The notes under the pieces were generated by a model. The model did no database searches. It was not told the DNA's origin and saw nothing but the letters and a program-made list of their open reading frames with translations. Position numbers and translations under genes: made by a program. Shown piece by piece: positions 25,906 to 33,938 of a DNA stretch of 64,000 nt. Within the stretch, counting starts at the first letter, position 1. Each line of letters begins with the position of its first letter. Location of the stretch: the NCBI RefSeq assembly GCF_014217565.1, contig NZ_CP043661.1:6510001-6574000 (forward strand), read 5' to 3'. The stretch is from Kribbella qitaiheensis. Lineage in GTDB: Bacteria; Actinomycetota; Actinomycetes; Propionibacteriales; Kribbellaceae.

Positions 25906-28160
25906 TTCCCGCCTCCCGTCTTGCCGGCGAGTGCGACCTCGCGGAGTCCGGAGCGCATCGACCGCAGCCGCTCGTTCTCGGCCGACAGGTGGGCCGCTCG
26001 CGCGGTTTGCTCGGCAGGGGGCAGCTTGGCGGTCCGATCCGCTGCCGTCAGCGCTGCGCTGGCGGAGCGGTGGATCAGGCCGGCTCGCTCCTGGAAGTCG
26101 TCGCGCAACTGGCGCTGGGTCTTGCGGAGACTGTCGCGGGTGTCCTTGTTCATCACGAACGCCACCTCGTCGATGTACCGGCGGACGGCGGCCTTGGCCT
26201 GCTGCTGGCGGTAGGTGCGCTGGCGTTTCTTCTCGTCCTTCAGCAACTTGCCGCCGATGCCCGCGCCGAGGGTGGCCGCGATCGCGATGGCCCCGATCGG
26301 CGTGACGATCAACGAGCCGAGGCTGAAGGCGATCATCGGGACGAAGATGCCGGTCCGGCCGGCCATCATCAATGACTGGAGCCGACCGCCTGGCATCGAC
26401 AACGTGGTGACCGAGGCCAGCTCGAGCTGGTCCAGGTCCGCGCTGAACTGGGAAAGCTCGACCTCGATCTCCGTCCCGGCTTCCAGGTCGAACGCCTCGG
26501 CGACCCGTTCGCCCAGGCCGCGGGCGCGTTCGATCAGCAGGTCGCGGTTGGCCACTCCGACGACGGCGACCTGGCGCCGCAACCAGACCTCGGTGTCGGT
26601 CCAGGTCTCGTTCGGATCGCCCTGGTCGACGATCGTCTCGACGTCCCGCATCACCGCGCGCAGGCGGCTCTGCAGGTCGTGCTCGACATCGGCGACGAGG
26701 TCCGCGATGCCGTCGGACAGGGTCTGCTGCCAGGTCGCACTGGCTGCTGTGAGTCCTGCTGCTTGGTCGCGGGCGCGGGTCAGCTTCGAGAGCACTTCTG
26801 GACGGCTGTGCGGCTTGGTCAGTACTACGCGCTCGGCGTCTGTCTCCTGTGCGAGCTGGGTGGCGACGAAGTCGACCTCCTGCGCGATGGTGGCCGCTGC
26901 GCGCGTAGTACCCGGTACTACGACTGCAGTGGCGAGGAACTCGACCAGTGGCGCGAATCCCGACTCCTGGTTGAGCTCTGGGCGTTGGGCGGCACGTAGG
27001 CGGAGGAAGGACGAGACCGGCAGGATCGGCAGGTCTATGCCGGCCTTGGCGAGGTGTCCTCGGTTCAGCTCGACTATGCGCCGCCAGTGGCTGTAGAGGT
27101 CGGTCTTGGTGATCACAATCGCGGCTGCCGAACAGCGGGCGATAGCTGTCTTGAGGAACTCGAGCTCGGGCGCCGTCAGCTCTTGTGCCGCGTCGGTGAC
27201 GAACAGGATCGCGTCTGCCAAGGCGAGAGAGGCGAGGGTGAGCTGGCCGTGGACGGAGTCGAGGCCGCCGACGCCTGGCGTGTCCAGCAGGCTGAGGCCG
27301 GAGCGGAGCATGCGGTGGGGGACTTCCACCGTCACTGATTGCAGCCGGCCCTGCTCGCCGGCGTCGGTGGACTCCGAGACCAGCCGTGCGATCTGGTTGA
27401 GCGGTGCTGGGTAGCCGACAGGTGCTTCGCCGGGGGAGGTCTGCCGGTACGCCGTGAGGCCGGGGCGCTCGCCGTAGCGGACCAGTGTCGGCACTGCGGT
27501 CACGATGTCCGCGTCTACTGGGCAGACGGCGGTTTGCAGGAGGGCATTCACCAGGGTGCTCTTGCCGCGCTTGAACTCACCGACGACGACCGCGGTGATC
27601 GTGCGGGAATCGAGCTTCGCCTTCGCGGTCTCCAGGCGGGCGGTCAGGTCTGGGCGCTGTCGGTCCTCGGTGAGGGTCCGGCCTTGGTCGATTGCCGAGA
27701 TCAACTGGCTCACGTTGGTCCGCGGTCGCGGTGGTTGGGCGGCAGTGGGCTGAGGTTTGGGAGCGATGGGCTCGGGCGCAGGCGGGATCGGCTCCGGGGC
27801 GGGCGGCTCTGGTGAGGGCAACACCGGCCCGGGCTGCGGGACCGGAACCGGAGCGAAGGGCTCGAAGGGGACGGGATCCGGGGCGAGCGGCTCGGGCTCT
27901 GGGACGGGAACCGGGATGATCGGTTCGGGCTCAGGGACGACCGGCTCCGGGACGACCGGTTCGGGCTCAGGGATGATCGGCTCGGGCTCCGGGACGATCG
28001 GTTCGGGCTCCGGGGGGACCGGCTCTGGGGCGGTCGGTTCGGGCTCGGGGGGTTTGGGGGTGGCCGGTTTGTCGGCGGACCAGGCCAGGTAGTGGTTGCA
28101 CGACGTACAGAAGGTCGCGTCTTCGTCGTTCGCGCGTCCACAGTTGTCACAGCTGATCAT
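25902..28160 (-). CDS. Dynamin-like GTPase with N-terminal zinc ribbon and membrane paddle
   Basis: 752 residues from ATG 28160. Order: zinc ribbon (C4, C7, C18, C21), a long proline/glutamate-rich linker of repeated PEPEPI units (about residues 31-160), a dynamin G domain (Walker A GEFKRGKST; DTPGVGG; ITKTDLY), then helices and a glycine/alanine-rich hydrophobic hairpin (IFVPMIAFSLGSLIV, IGAIAIAATLGAGIGG) followed by a basic KDEKKRQRTYRQQ segment, typical of a membrane-inserting paddle. A start further upstream would add low-complexity sequence, so the zinc-ribbon methionine is preferred. The ribbon closely matches that of the membrane protein at 32815. It is divergent to the Hsp70-like gene. 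Confidence 0.9.
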   Translation of the reverse strand: MISCDNCGRANDEDATFCTSCNHYLAWSADKPATPKPPEPEPTAPEPVPPEPEPIVPEPEPIIPEPEPVVPEPVVPEPEPIIPVPVPEPEPLAPDPVPFEPFAPVPVPQPGPVLPSPEPPAPEPIPPAPEPIAPKPQPTAAQPPRPRTNVSQLISAIDQGRTLTEDRQRPDLTARLETAKAKLDSRTITAVVVGEFKRGKSTLVNALLQTAVCPVDADIVTAVPTLVRYGERPGLTAYRQTSPGEAPVGYPAPLNQIARLVSESTDAGEQGRLQSVTVEVPHRMLRSGLSLLDTPGVGGLDSVHGQLTLASLALADAILFVTDAAQELTAPELEFLKTAIARCSAAAIVITKTDLYSHWRRIVELNRGHLAKAGIDLPILPVSSFLRLRAAQRPELNQESGFAPLVEFLATAVVVPGTTRAAATIAQEVDFVATQLAQETDAERVVLTKPHSRPEVLSKLTRARDQAAGLTAASATWQQTLSDGIADLVADVEHDLQSRLRAVMRDVETIVDQGDPNETWTDTEVWLRRQVAVVGVANRDLLIERARGLGERVAEAFDLEAGTEIEVELSQFSADLDQLELASVTTLSMPGGRLQSLMMAGRTGIFVPMIAFSLGSLIVTPIGAIAIAATLGAGIGGKLLKDEKKRQRTYRQQQAKAAVRRYIDEVAFVMNKDTRDSLRKTQRQLRDDFQERAGLIHRSASAALTAADRTAKLPPAEQTARAAHLSAENERLRSMRSGLREVALAGKTGGGN
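27740..28070 (-). repeat. Degenerate proline-glutamate coding repeats
   Basis: Within the dynamin gene, units encoding EPEPIIP/EPEPVVP recur at roughly 24-30 bp. Each carries a GGTTCGGGCTC-like core on the plus strand. Such tracts vary in copy number and can cause assembly errors. Confidence 0.75.
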
Positions 28161-28320
28161 CGACCGACGGCACCCCCTCCGAATTCGGCGTCGTCCCCAA
28201 AGGCTAGTGCGTCGCCGTCCCAGCTGCCCACGGATTGCTCGCGACTCGTCGCGCCGACCGGCGGACAAATGCCGGATCGGCGCGCAAACTGGACCCTATG
28301 GGGCCGGTGGCGCACTAGCG

Positions 28321-30399
28321 ATGGGGTACCGATTGGGCGTCGACCTGGGCACGACGTTCTCAGCCGCCGCTGTCGCGCGCGGTGGCGTCGCCGAGGCGAT
28401 CTCGCTCGGCGACCACGGGCACGAGATCCCGTCGATCGCGCTCAAATCCGCCGACGGCTCCCTGCTGTTCGGCGTACAGGCGCTGGCCGATGCCGAGGAT
28501 CAGCCCGACAGGGTGGCGCGGGAGTTCAAGCGCCGGATCGGGGACAAAACCAGCTTCTACCTCGGCGGTACGCCGATGTCGCCGCACCTGTTGTCCGGGA
28601 AGCTGCTCGGCTGGGTGGTGGCGCAGGTTGCCAGGGGGCAGGGGAGTGGACCGGACGAGGTGGTGGTGACCTGCCCGGCCAACTGGGGTCCGTTCCGCCG
28701 CGAGCTGATGGATCAGGTCGTCTCGATCAGTGGCCTCCCGGCTGCCAGGATCTGTACGGAGCCTGAGGCTGCCGCCCTGCATTTCGCCTCGACCGGGCAG
28801 GTCCGCGAAGGCGACGCGATCGCGGTCTACGACCTCGGTGGCGGCACGTTCGACGCGGCTGTACTTCGGCTGGAGCGGCAGGGGTTCAGCTTCCTGGGCA
28901 GGCCGGAAGGAATCGAGCAGCTCGGTGGGCTGGACTTCGACGACGCCGTGTTCGGTCATTTCCGGCGCTCGCTCCAGCTACCGGAGGACCTGTCCGACGA
29001 CCCCGAGTTGATGCACGGGCTGCTGCGGTTGCGGCGGGAATGCTTGGAAGCCAAGGAGAAGCTCTCCCACCAGACCGCCGTCACCATCCACGTCGGCCTG
29101 CCAGGCGTCCGACCGAGCGTCCGGATGACGCGTGCCGAACTCGAAGACCTGATCGGCCCGTCGATCGAGCAGACCGTCGACTGCCTGGAGCGTGCAGTAG
29201 AGCACGCGAACCTCTCGGTCGCTGACCTTGCGGCCGTAGTCCTGGTCGGCGGCTCGGCCCGCATCCCACTCGTCTCCGAACAGGTCGCCCGCCGCCTCGG
29301 CAGACCAGTAACAATCAGCCCACACCCCAAACTCTGCGTCGCCATGGGCGCCGCCCTACTACCAACGCTCTCTCCCGTCCCCACCTCCGCTCCCTCTCCC
29401 GCCTCCGCAGGCGCCCCTGCGCCGACCGCTGGCGCCCACGCTCCCGCCGGTGGCGGCCTCGCTCCGGGGGCCCCCGCGCCCACCGCGGGCGCTCTCGCCC
29501 CCGACGTTGCCGCCCTCGCGCCCGGCGCAGGCGGCCCCGGGCCGGCCGCTGGCGGCCCTGGCCCTGGCGCTCCCGCCTCCGCCGCTGGCGGCCTCGCCCC
29601 TGGCGAACCCGCCCACGTCGCTCCCGGCGCTGCCGGCCTTGCTCCCACCGGCAACTCCGACTCTCAGCCGTTGGTTCCTGCTGACACCGGCCGGGACGCC
29701 GGCCCGCCGGCTTCGGGTGCTCGTCGGCGTCGAGCCGCCTCAGCTGGAGCGCGGCGGCCCGCCAGATACGCGCTTGCGGCGACGATTCTGTTTGTGGGGG
29801 GAGTTGTCTTCGCTTTGATCGGGCCCACCAGCGCGGTGAGCAAGGAGCTGAGCTGGGACGTGGACTCCGCGCGGACCACGGCGCTGCCTGCAGGCACGGC
29901 GGCGGGCGCGCAGCTCACGCCGACGCTCCTCGGCGTCGATCTTCCCGGCGATCCGATGAAGCTCGACCGAGCGACGCGGACCTTCGAGATCGGCGGCTAC
30001 AAACTCTTTCTGGCCGGACCGGTGGTCGGCGTCGTCGAACCACCCGGCGGCAAGGTGTTGCTGACGCGCTCCGGCGGCGCGTGGTGGTCGCCCTTCGCGA
30101 CGATCCCTGGCGGGGCCCTGATCCTGGGAGTCCTGTTCAGCATCGCGTACGCCGAAGCGCTGCTCCGTGAGCTCAGGTTGCAGCGCGGAACAGTTCGCCT
30201 GGGCCAACTGGCCGGGATGATCGGCGTCGGGCTGGTGGCCGGCCTCGTGGCCGCAGTGGCTACCTGGCTGGGCGGGCGGTTGCTGGCACCCGTGTCCGCG
30301 GTCCTGACGGTGGTGAGCATCGCCGGCTCAGCCGGGCTACTCGCCTTCGCCGTCGGGAGCGGGCGCCGTCGTACCGCGCGGTCCTTACCGGAACGGTAG
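28321..30399 (+). CDS. Membrane-anchored Hsp70-like protein (first of two)
   Basis: 692 residues from ATG 28321. The N-terminal 345 residues are an actin/Hsp70-type ATPase: VDLGTTFSA phosphate-1, TEPEAAALHF, YDLGGGTFDAAV phosphate-2 and VLVGGSARIPLV adenosine motif. The Hsp70 substrate-binding domain is missing; instead comes an alanine/proline/glycine linker (GAPAPTAGA-type repeats, about 350-455), a transmembrane helix near residue 482, an exported-looking segment, and two to three more hydrophobic helices before the C-terminus. The start MGYRLGVDLGTTF is the same as in the paralogue at 61584. It probably holds or assembles envelope-associated proteins. It overlaps the next gene tail to tail by 15 bases. 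Confidence 0.88.
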   Translation: MGYRLGVDLGTTFSAAAVARGGVAEAISLGDHGHEIPSIALKSADGSLLFGVQALADAEDQPDRVAREFKRRIGDKTSFYLGGTPMSPHLLSGKLLGWVVAQVARGQGSGPDEVVVTCPANWGPFRRELMDQVVSISGLPAARICTEPEAAALHFASTGQVREGDAIAVYDLGGGTFDAAVLRLERQGFSFLGRPEGIEQLGGLDFDDAVFGHFRRSLQLPEDLSDDPELMHGLLRLRRECLEAKEKLSHQTAVTIHVGLPGVRPSVRMTRAELEDLIGPSIEQTVDCLERAVEHANLSVADLAAVVLVGGSARIPLVSEQVARRLGRPVTISPHPKLCVAMGAALLPTLSPVPTSAPSPASAGAPAPTAGAHAPAGGGLAPGAPAPTAGALAPDVAALAPGAGGPGPAAGGPGPGAPASAAGGLAPGEPAHVAPGAAGLAPTGNSDSQPLVPADTGRDAGPPASGARRRRAASAGARRPARYALAATILFVGGVVFALIGPTSAVSKELSWDVDSARTTALPAGTAAGAQLTPTLLGVDLPGDPMKLDRATRTFEIGGYKLFLAGPVVGVVEPPGGKVLLTRSGGAWWSPFATIPGGALILGVLFSIAYAEALLRELRLQRGTVRLGQLAGMIGVGLVAGLVAAVATWLGGRLLAPVSAVLTVVSIAGSAGLLAFAVGSGRRRTARSLPER

Positions 30400-31917
30400 C
30401 TCGACGCCGAGGTTTCCGAGACCGCGGACGATCGACCCCCCGAGCAGTACGAAGAAGGCAAGAACGGCCACGGTCGTCACGCCCGCCGCGCCGGCCGTAC
30501 CCATGGCCGCGGTGACGCCGACGACGTCGACGGTGGCCGTCGTCGAGCTCCCGGCACAGCTGGCCTTGACCTTGTGCCGCCCCAACGGCAGCTCAGGAAG
30601 CGGAGCGACCACCCGATAGTCCCCGGCGCTGTCTGCCCGGGTGCCGGCGAGTGCGAAATCCCCGATCGACAGCTCGATCCGACCGTTGGCAGGGCAGCCG
30701 CTGCCGGTCAGTTTGAGGTCGCTACCCGGATTCACCACATCAGAGTCGAGCCGAAGCGTCCCCGCGGCCGACGGCGGCGTCGCTCGATCGGTCCACGCAT
30801 GGACGATGCGCTCACTGAGCCCGGTTCCGTCGACGCTGACGCGGGCGTGTACGGCATCCGATCCCGCGGTGTTCCGACGGTAAGTGAACTGCGCTTTGCC
30901 CTCGTCGTCGGTGGTAGCCGTCCTGCTGATCGCGCCTTCCCCACGTTTCGTGCTCTCGAAGGTCACCAGCCGATCCGGCACCGGATCACCCGATCTGGTG
31001 GTCACCGCGGCAGTCACCGTGAAATCGCGCCCGACCGCAGTACTGGTGTTGTTCGGGGACAGATCGAGCGAAGCGCGAAGCGGGGTTGGGCTGTCGGACG
31101 GCGTACTCGGCGTCGAACTGTCGGACGGTCCAGTGGGATCCGAAGGCGGCTGCGAGGAGACGGGCGACGTTGGTGTCAGCGTCGGCGACGTCGGCGACGT
31201 CGGCGGGGTGGAGGGTGGTGTCGGCGGGGAAAGGCGCCAGCGTCTGATCAGGCTGGCTGCCCCCGACTGTCCTTGCCAGCTTGCGGTCACCACGATCTCG
31301 TCCTCGCCGGCCGTCTGACGGGTGTAGGTGAAGCTCACCGATCCGTTGACATCGCTCGTGGCAGTACGGCTGATCTGCGGCTGGCCGGACATGGAGCTCG
31401 TCAGTTTGACGGCCGTGTTGCGCAGGGGCTTGCTGTCCAACGTCAGGTGGGCCTGCACAGTGAAAGACGATCCGACCTCGCCCGATGTGCCGTTCGGCGA
31501 GGCGGCGACCGTCAGAACCGGCCGCTTGACCCAGAGGTGTTCGATCGTCGGTGACTGGAACGGATAGCCCACGTCATCCCCGACGGCATAGATCTCGTCC
31601 GTCGCCGGGAGAGCGCGGCCCGGATCCAGCTTGTAGGTCAGGCTGACTTCGCCTGCCTCCGAGACAGTCGCCTTTTCACTGTCGTTGACGAAGATCGTCA
31701 GACTGGTCGCGTCGATGACCTCGTCGTCGTCCCGGAACTGGGCGGTGATGGTCACCGAATCGGTGGAATAGCCGTGGTCCGTGCTCTGCTTGATGCAGGT
31801 CTCCACGCTGCCTCCGGTGCAGGCCCACTCGGTGTCTGCGTTGGCCGCAGGCGACGGCCAGGCTGGCAAGACGACGAGGAAGGCGACCGTGAGCAGGAGG
31901 AGTGCTCGTCGCATCAC
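30385..31917 (-). CDS. Exported Ig-like domain protein with C-terminal membrane anchor
   Basis: 510-residue secreted protein. A signal peptide (RRALLLLTVAFLVVLPAWP) is followed by a region with two cysteines, a bacterial Ig-like domain (LTVAASPNGTSGEVGSSFTV to TASWQGQSG), a proline/serine/threonine-rich linker, a second similar Ig-like domain (LDLSPNNTSTAVGRDFTV), a short third domain with paired cysteines and a C-terminal hydrophobic helix (TVAVLAFFVLLGGSIV). The repeated domains resemble the Big_1/invasin type. It lies downstream of the membrane protein at 31914-32738 with a four-base overlap, so they are cotranscribed. Surface-exposed and envelope-anchored; role in the injection locus unknown. 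Confidence 0.75.
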   Translation of the reverse strand: MMRRALLLLTVAFLVVLPAWPSPAANADTEWACTGGSVETCIKQSTDHGYSTDSVTITAQFRDDDEVIDATSLTIFVNDSEKATVSEAGEVSLTYKLDPGRALPATDEIYAVGDDVGYPFQSPTIEHLWVKRPVLTVAASPNGTSGEVGSSFTVQAHLTLDSKPLRNTAVKLTSSMSGQPQISRTATSDVNGSVSFTYTRQTAGEDEIVVTASWQGQSGAASLIRRWRLSPPTPPSTPPTSPTSPTLTPTSPVSSQPPSDPTGPSDSSTPSTPSDSPTPLRASLDLSPNNTSTAVGRDFTVTAAVTTRSGDPVPDRLVTFESTKRGEGAISRTATTDDEGKAQFTYRRNTAGSDAVHARVSVDGTGLSERIVHAWTDRATPPSAAGTLRLDSDVVNPGSDLKLTGSGCPANGRIELSIGDFALAGTRADSAGDYRVVAPLPELPLGRHKVKASCAGSSTTATVDVVGVTAAMGTAGAAGVTTVAVLAFFVLLGGSIVRGLGNLGVELPFR

Positions 31918-32738
31918 GGGGGTGAGTCCGCCCTGGCGACGGCTGCCTCTGGCTCTCGCGCGAGGTAGGAGGGCTCGTCGAGTGCGCCCGGGCGGTGGGT
32001 TCCCAGTGGGAGCAGGTAGCCGATGGCGAAAGCGACCGCTCCCAGGACGAGGACGAGGGTGAGCCAGGCGGCTGCGCTGGGGGCCAGCAGCCGGGTGGCC
32101 GACAGGGTGAAGGTCAGGGTCAGTCCGATACCGATCCCGGCCGCCAGGAACTTGAGCGCCCGGTTCCAGCGGTTCCGGGACAGCCGACGACGGGCGATCG
32201 CCAGCAACAGCGAACCCAGCAGAATCGCCGTGATGCCGGCGACGGCGAGGCCGAACAGGCCGTAGACCGAGGTCGGACGGCCGTCGACGTCGACCGGGAA
32301 ACTGTCCTCCCGCAGGACCTTCCGGTTGGTGTCGAGCAGTTGCAGACGCGCGGGGATCAGGCCGACCGCCTGGTCGGTGAGGTCATCGAGTTCGAGGTCG
32401 AAGCGGCGTTCGGTCGAGGCTCCCGGCGCGAGCTCGATGTCGAGGCGGGTGTTGTACCGGAAGAAGGTCATCGTCATCACCCGGCCCTCGAGCCGGATGG
32501 CGCGCACGATGATCGGATCCGAACCGGTGTTGGTCAGCGCGAGCACGACCGGCGTTTGCTTGTCGCGACCGAGTTTCAGCGGTTTGTTGGAGTCGACGTC
32601 GCCGACAGCCCTGCCGTTCACGGTGGCGGACCACTCCAGGCCAGGCGCAGCCGTCGTGGCGGCCGCGGCCGGGATCGCCTGTGTTCCCAGCGGGAGCGCA
32701 ATAATCGCCAGAACGGCGCCCAAAAGCGTTCGCTTCAT
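31914..32738 (-). CDS. Membrane protein with exported N-terminal beta-domain, unknown function
   Basis: 274 residues from ATG 32738, which has a GGGGGG ribosome site. A signal peptide (MKRTLLGAVLAIIALPLG) leads to an extracytoplasmic beta-rich domain with LTNTGSDPIIV and GASTERRFDLE features, then a transmembrane helix (LFGLAVAGITAILLGSLLL) and two more (FLAAGIGIGLTLTFTLSA; WLTLVLVLGAVAFAIGYLL). No family was recognised; the outside domain looks like DUF916/Ig-like folds. It is cotranscribed with the Ig-like protein and divergent to the zinc-ribbon membrane protein. It is probably an envelope component associated with the locus. Confidence 0.7.
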   Translation of the reverse strand: MKRTLLGAVLAIIALPLGTQAIPAAAATTAAPGLEWSATVNGRAVGDVDSNKPLKLGRDKQTPVVLALTNTGSDPIIVRAIRLEGRVMTMTFFRYNTRLDIELAPGASTERRFDLELDDLTDQAVGLIPARLQLLDTNRKVLREDSFPVDVDGRPTSVYGLFGLAVAGITAILLGSLLLAIARRRLSRNRWNRALKFLAAGIGIGLTLTFTLSATRLLAPSAAAWLTLVLVLGAVAFAIGYLLPLGTHRPGALDEPSYLAREPEAAVARADSPP

Positions 32739-32769
32739 AGGATCCCCCCGAATCACTTCCAAACTACGC

Positions 32770-32797
32770 TTGGCACCACCTGCTGGCCAGGCATAAT
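32770..32797 (+). promoter_or_regulatory. Promoter of the zinc-ribbon membrane protein gene
   Basis: TTGGCA (32770-32775) and CATAAT (32792-32797) are 16 bp apart, a good sigma-70-like pair, ending 17 bases before the GTG start and leaving a very short leader. On the opposite strand GCGTAGTTT may serve the divergent gene; a similar GCGTAGCTT precedes the lipoprotein gene at 39236. Confidence 0.5.
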
Positions 32798-32814
32798 CAA
32801 GGTCCGAGGGGGAG

Positions 32815-33912
32815 GTGGCGATCATCGAAGACGTCTGTACCGCGTGCGGGGAACGCAATCCCGCCGGTTCGGCCTTCTGCCTGTACTGCGGGGTGTATCT
32901 CGGCTGGGACCAGGCGACCGCCGAGGAGCGCCCGCCGGTGCGTCAGGCCGCGGGCGAACCGACGCTGATCGCATCCCAGCACCCAGACCAGTCGAGGCAG
33001 CCCACCTCCCAGTCGGGGCAGCCCACCTCGCACTCGGACCAGGCTCTGCGACCGGCACCACCGGTCAGCGAACCGCAGTACGAAGACACCTCCGGGCGCC
33101 CGAAAGCGGGGGAGGTCGCGTGCCCTCAGTGCGGTGTGCCGAATGCGGTGACACTCCGCTTCTGCAGCAAGTGCGGCAAGACGCTGCGACCGTCGCTGTT
33201 TACCAGCCCAGGGCCGACGGCCGTTGCCGGCCAGAGTTGGTGGCAGCGGTTATGGGATCCCAAGGATCGCAAGACCCGCCGCGACTATCGCCGTAGCCTT
33301 CCGCCGCTCTACCGCTGGCGCCGCGTCATCGTCGGCGTCGGCGGGATTGCCGCTGTAGTGGTGGTCTTGTCGGTCGTCGGCAAGAACCCTGTGGGCTGGG
33401 CCAAGGACCGGGTGAACGACGTACGCGGCGCGTTGGTAGCGGTCGACCCGGTCGTATTCGCAGGGGCTCCGCCACAGTCCGTTGCCCCTGACTACAACGC
33501 TCTCGCGCTCGGTACTGCGCCGCTCGACGATGCCTGGGCCACCCCCTGGGTTCCTACGACCCTCGCCCCGCTCGACGGCTGCACGGGGAAGGCCGCGGCG
33601 AAGGGCATGGTCACCTTGACCTTCAAGGACCCCGTCCGCGTTCGGCGGTTGGATGTCCGCGCAGGACTGCCCGCTGCCAACGCCAAGCGCGCGCTGCAGT
33701 TCCGGCCGAGCGTGCTGCTCGTCATGTACGAGGGACGCTGTAGCGAACTGCAGGTCAAGGACAGCAGCGATCTGCAGCAGCTCAAGCTCGACACTGGTGT
33801 ACCGGTCAAGCAACTGCTGATCGCGGTCGGCAGTACCTACCCGGCCCGGGCTGACGCCGCTGAGAACCTGACTGCACTCACTAGCATCACTGTGCAGTCG
33901 CGTCCCCACTAG
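32815..33912 (+). CDS. Zinc-ribbon, one-pass membrane protein with glycan-binding-like exported domain
   Basis: 365 residues, GTG start at 32815 with a GAGGGGGA site. An N-terminal zinc ribbon (C8, C11, C22, C25), a polar linker, a second ribbon (CPQC...CSKC), a basic stretch and a transmembrane helix (VIVGVGGIAAVVVVLSVV) lead to an exported C-terminal beta-sandwich. The latter resembles the domain called NADase-type glycan-binding in actinobacterial annotations (DAWATPW, GMVTLTFKDPVRVRRLDV, VKQLLIAVGSTYPA). Topology is therefore cytosolic ribbons and an outside binding domain. Membrane proteins that link cytoplasmic contractile particles to the membrane are known in Streptomyces; this could play that part, but that is inference. 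Confidence 0.75.
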   Translation: MAIIEDVCTACGERNPAGSAFCLYCGVYLGWDQATAEERPPVRQAAGEPTLIASQHPDQSRQPTSQSGQPTSHSDQALRPAPPVSEPQYEDTSGRPKAGEVACPQCGVPNAVTLRFCSKCGKTLRPSLFTSPGPTAVAGQSWWQRLWDPKDRKTRRDYRRSLPPLYRWRRVIVGVGGIAAVVVVLSVVGKNPVGWAKDRVNDVRGALVAVDPVVFAGAPPQSVAPDYNALALGTAPLDDAWATPWVPTTLAPLDGCTGKAAAKGMVTLTFKDPVRVRRLDVRAGLPAANAKRALQFRPSVLLVMYEGRCSELQVKDSSDLQQLKLDTGVPVKQLLIAVGSTYPARADAAENLTALTSITVQSRPH

Positions 33913-33938
33913 CGCGACGGACCTGCCGTCACGGCCGA

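Noticed and set aside
27740-28070. Possible CRISPR-like array in regularly spaced repeats
   Set aside because: Repeats are in frame with the dynamin gene, encode PEPEP units and lack unique spacers.
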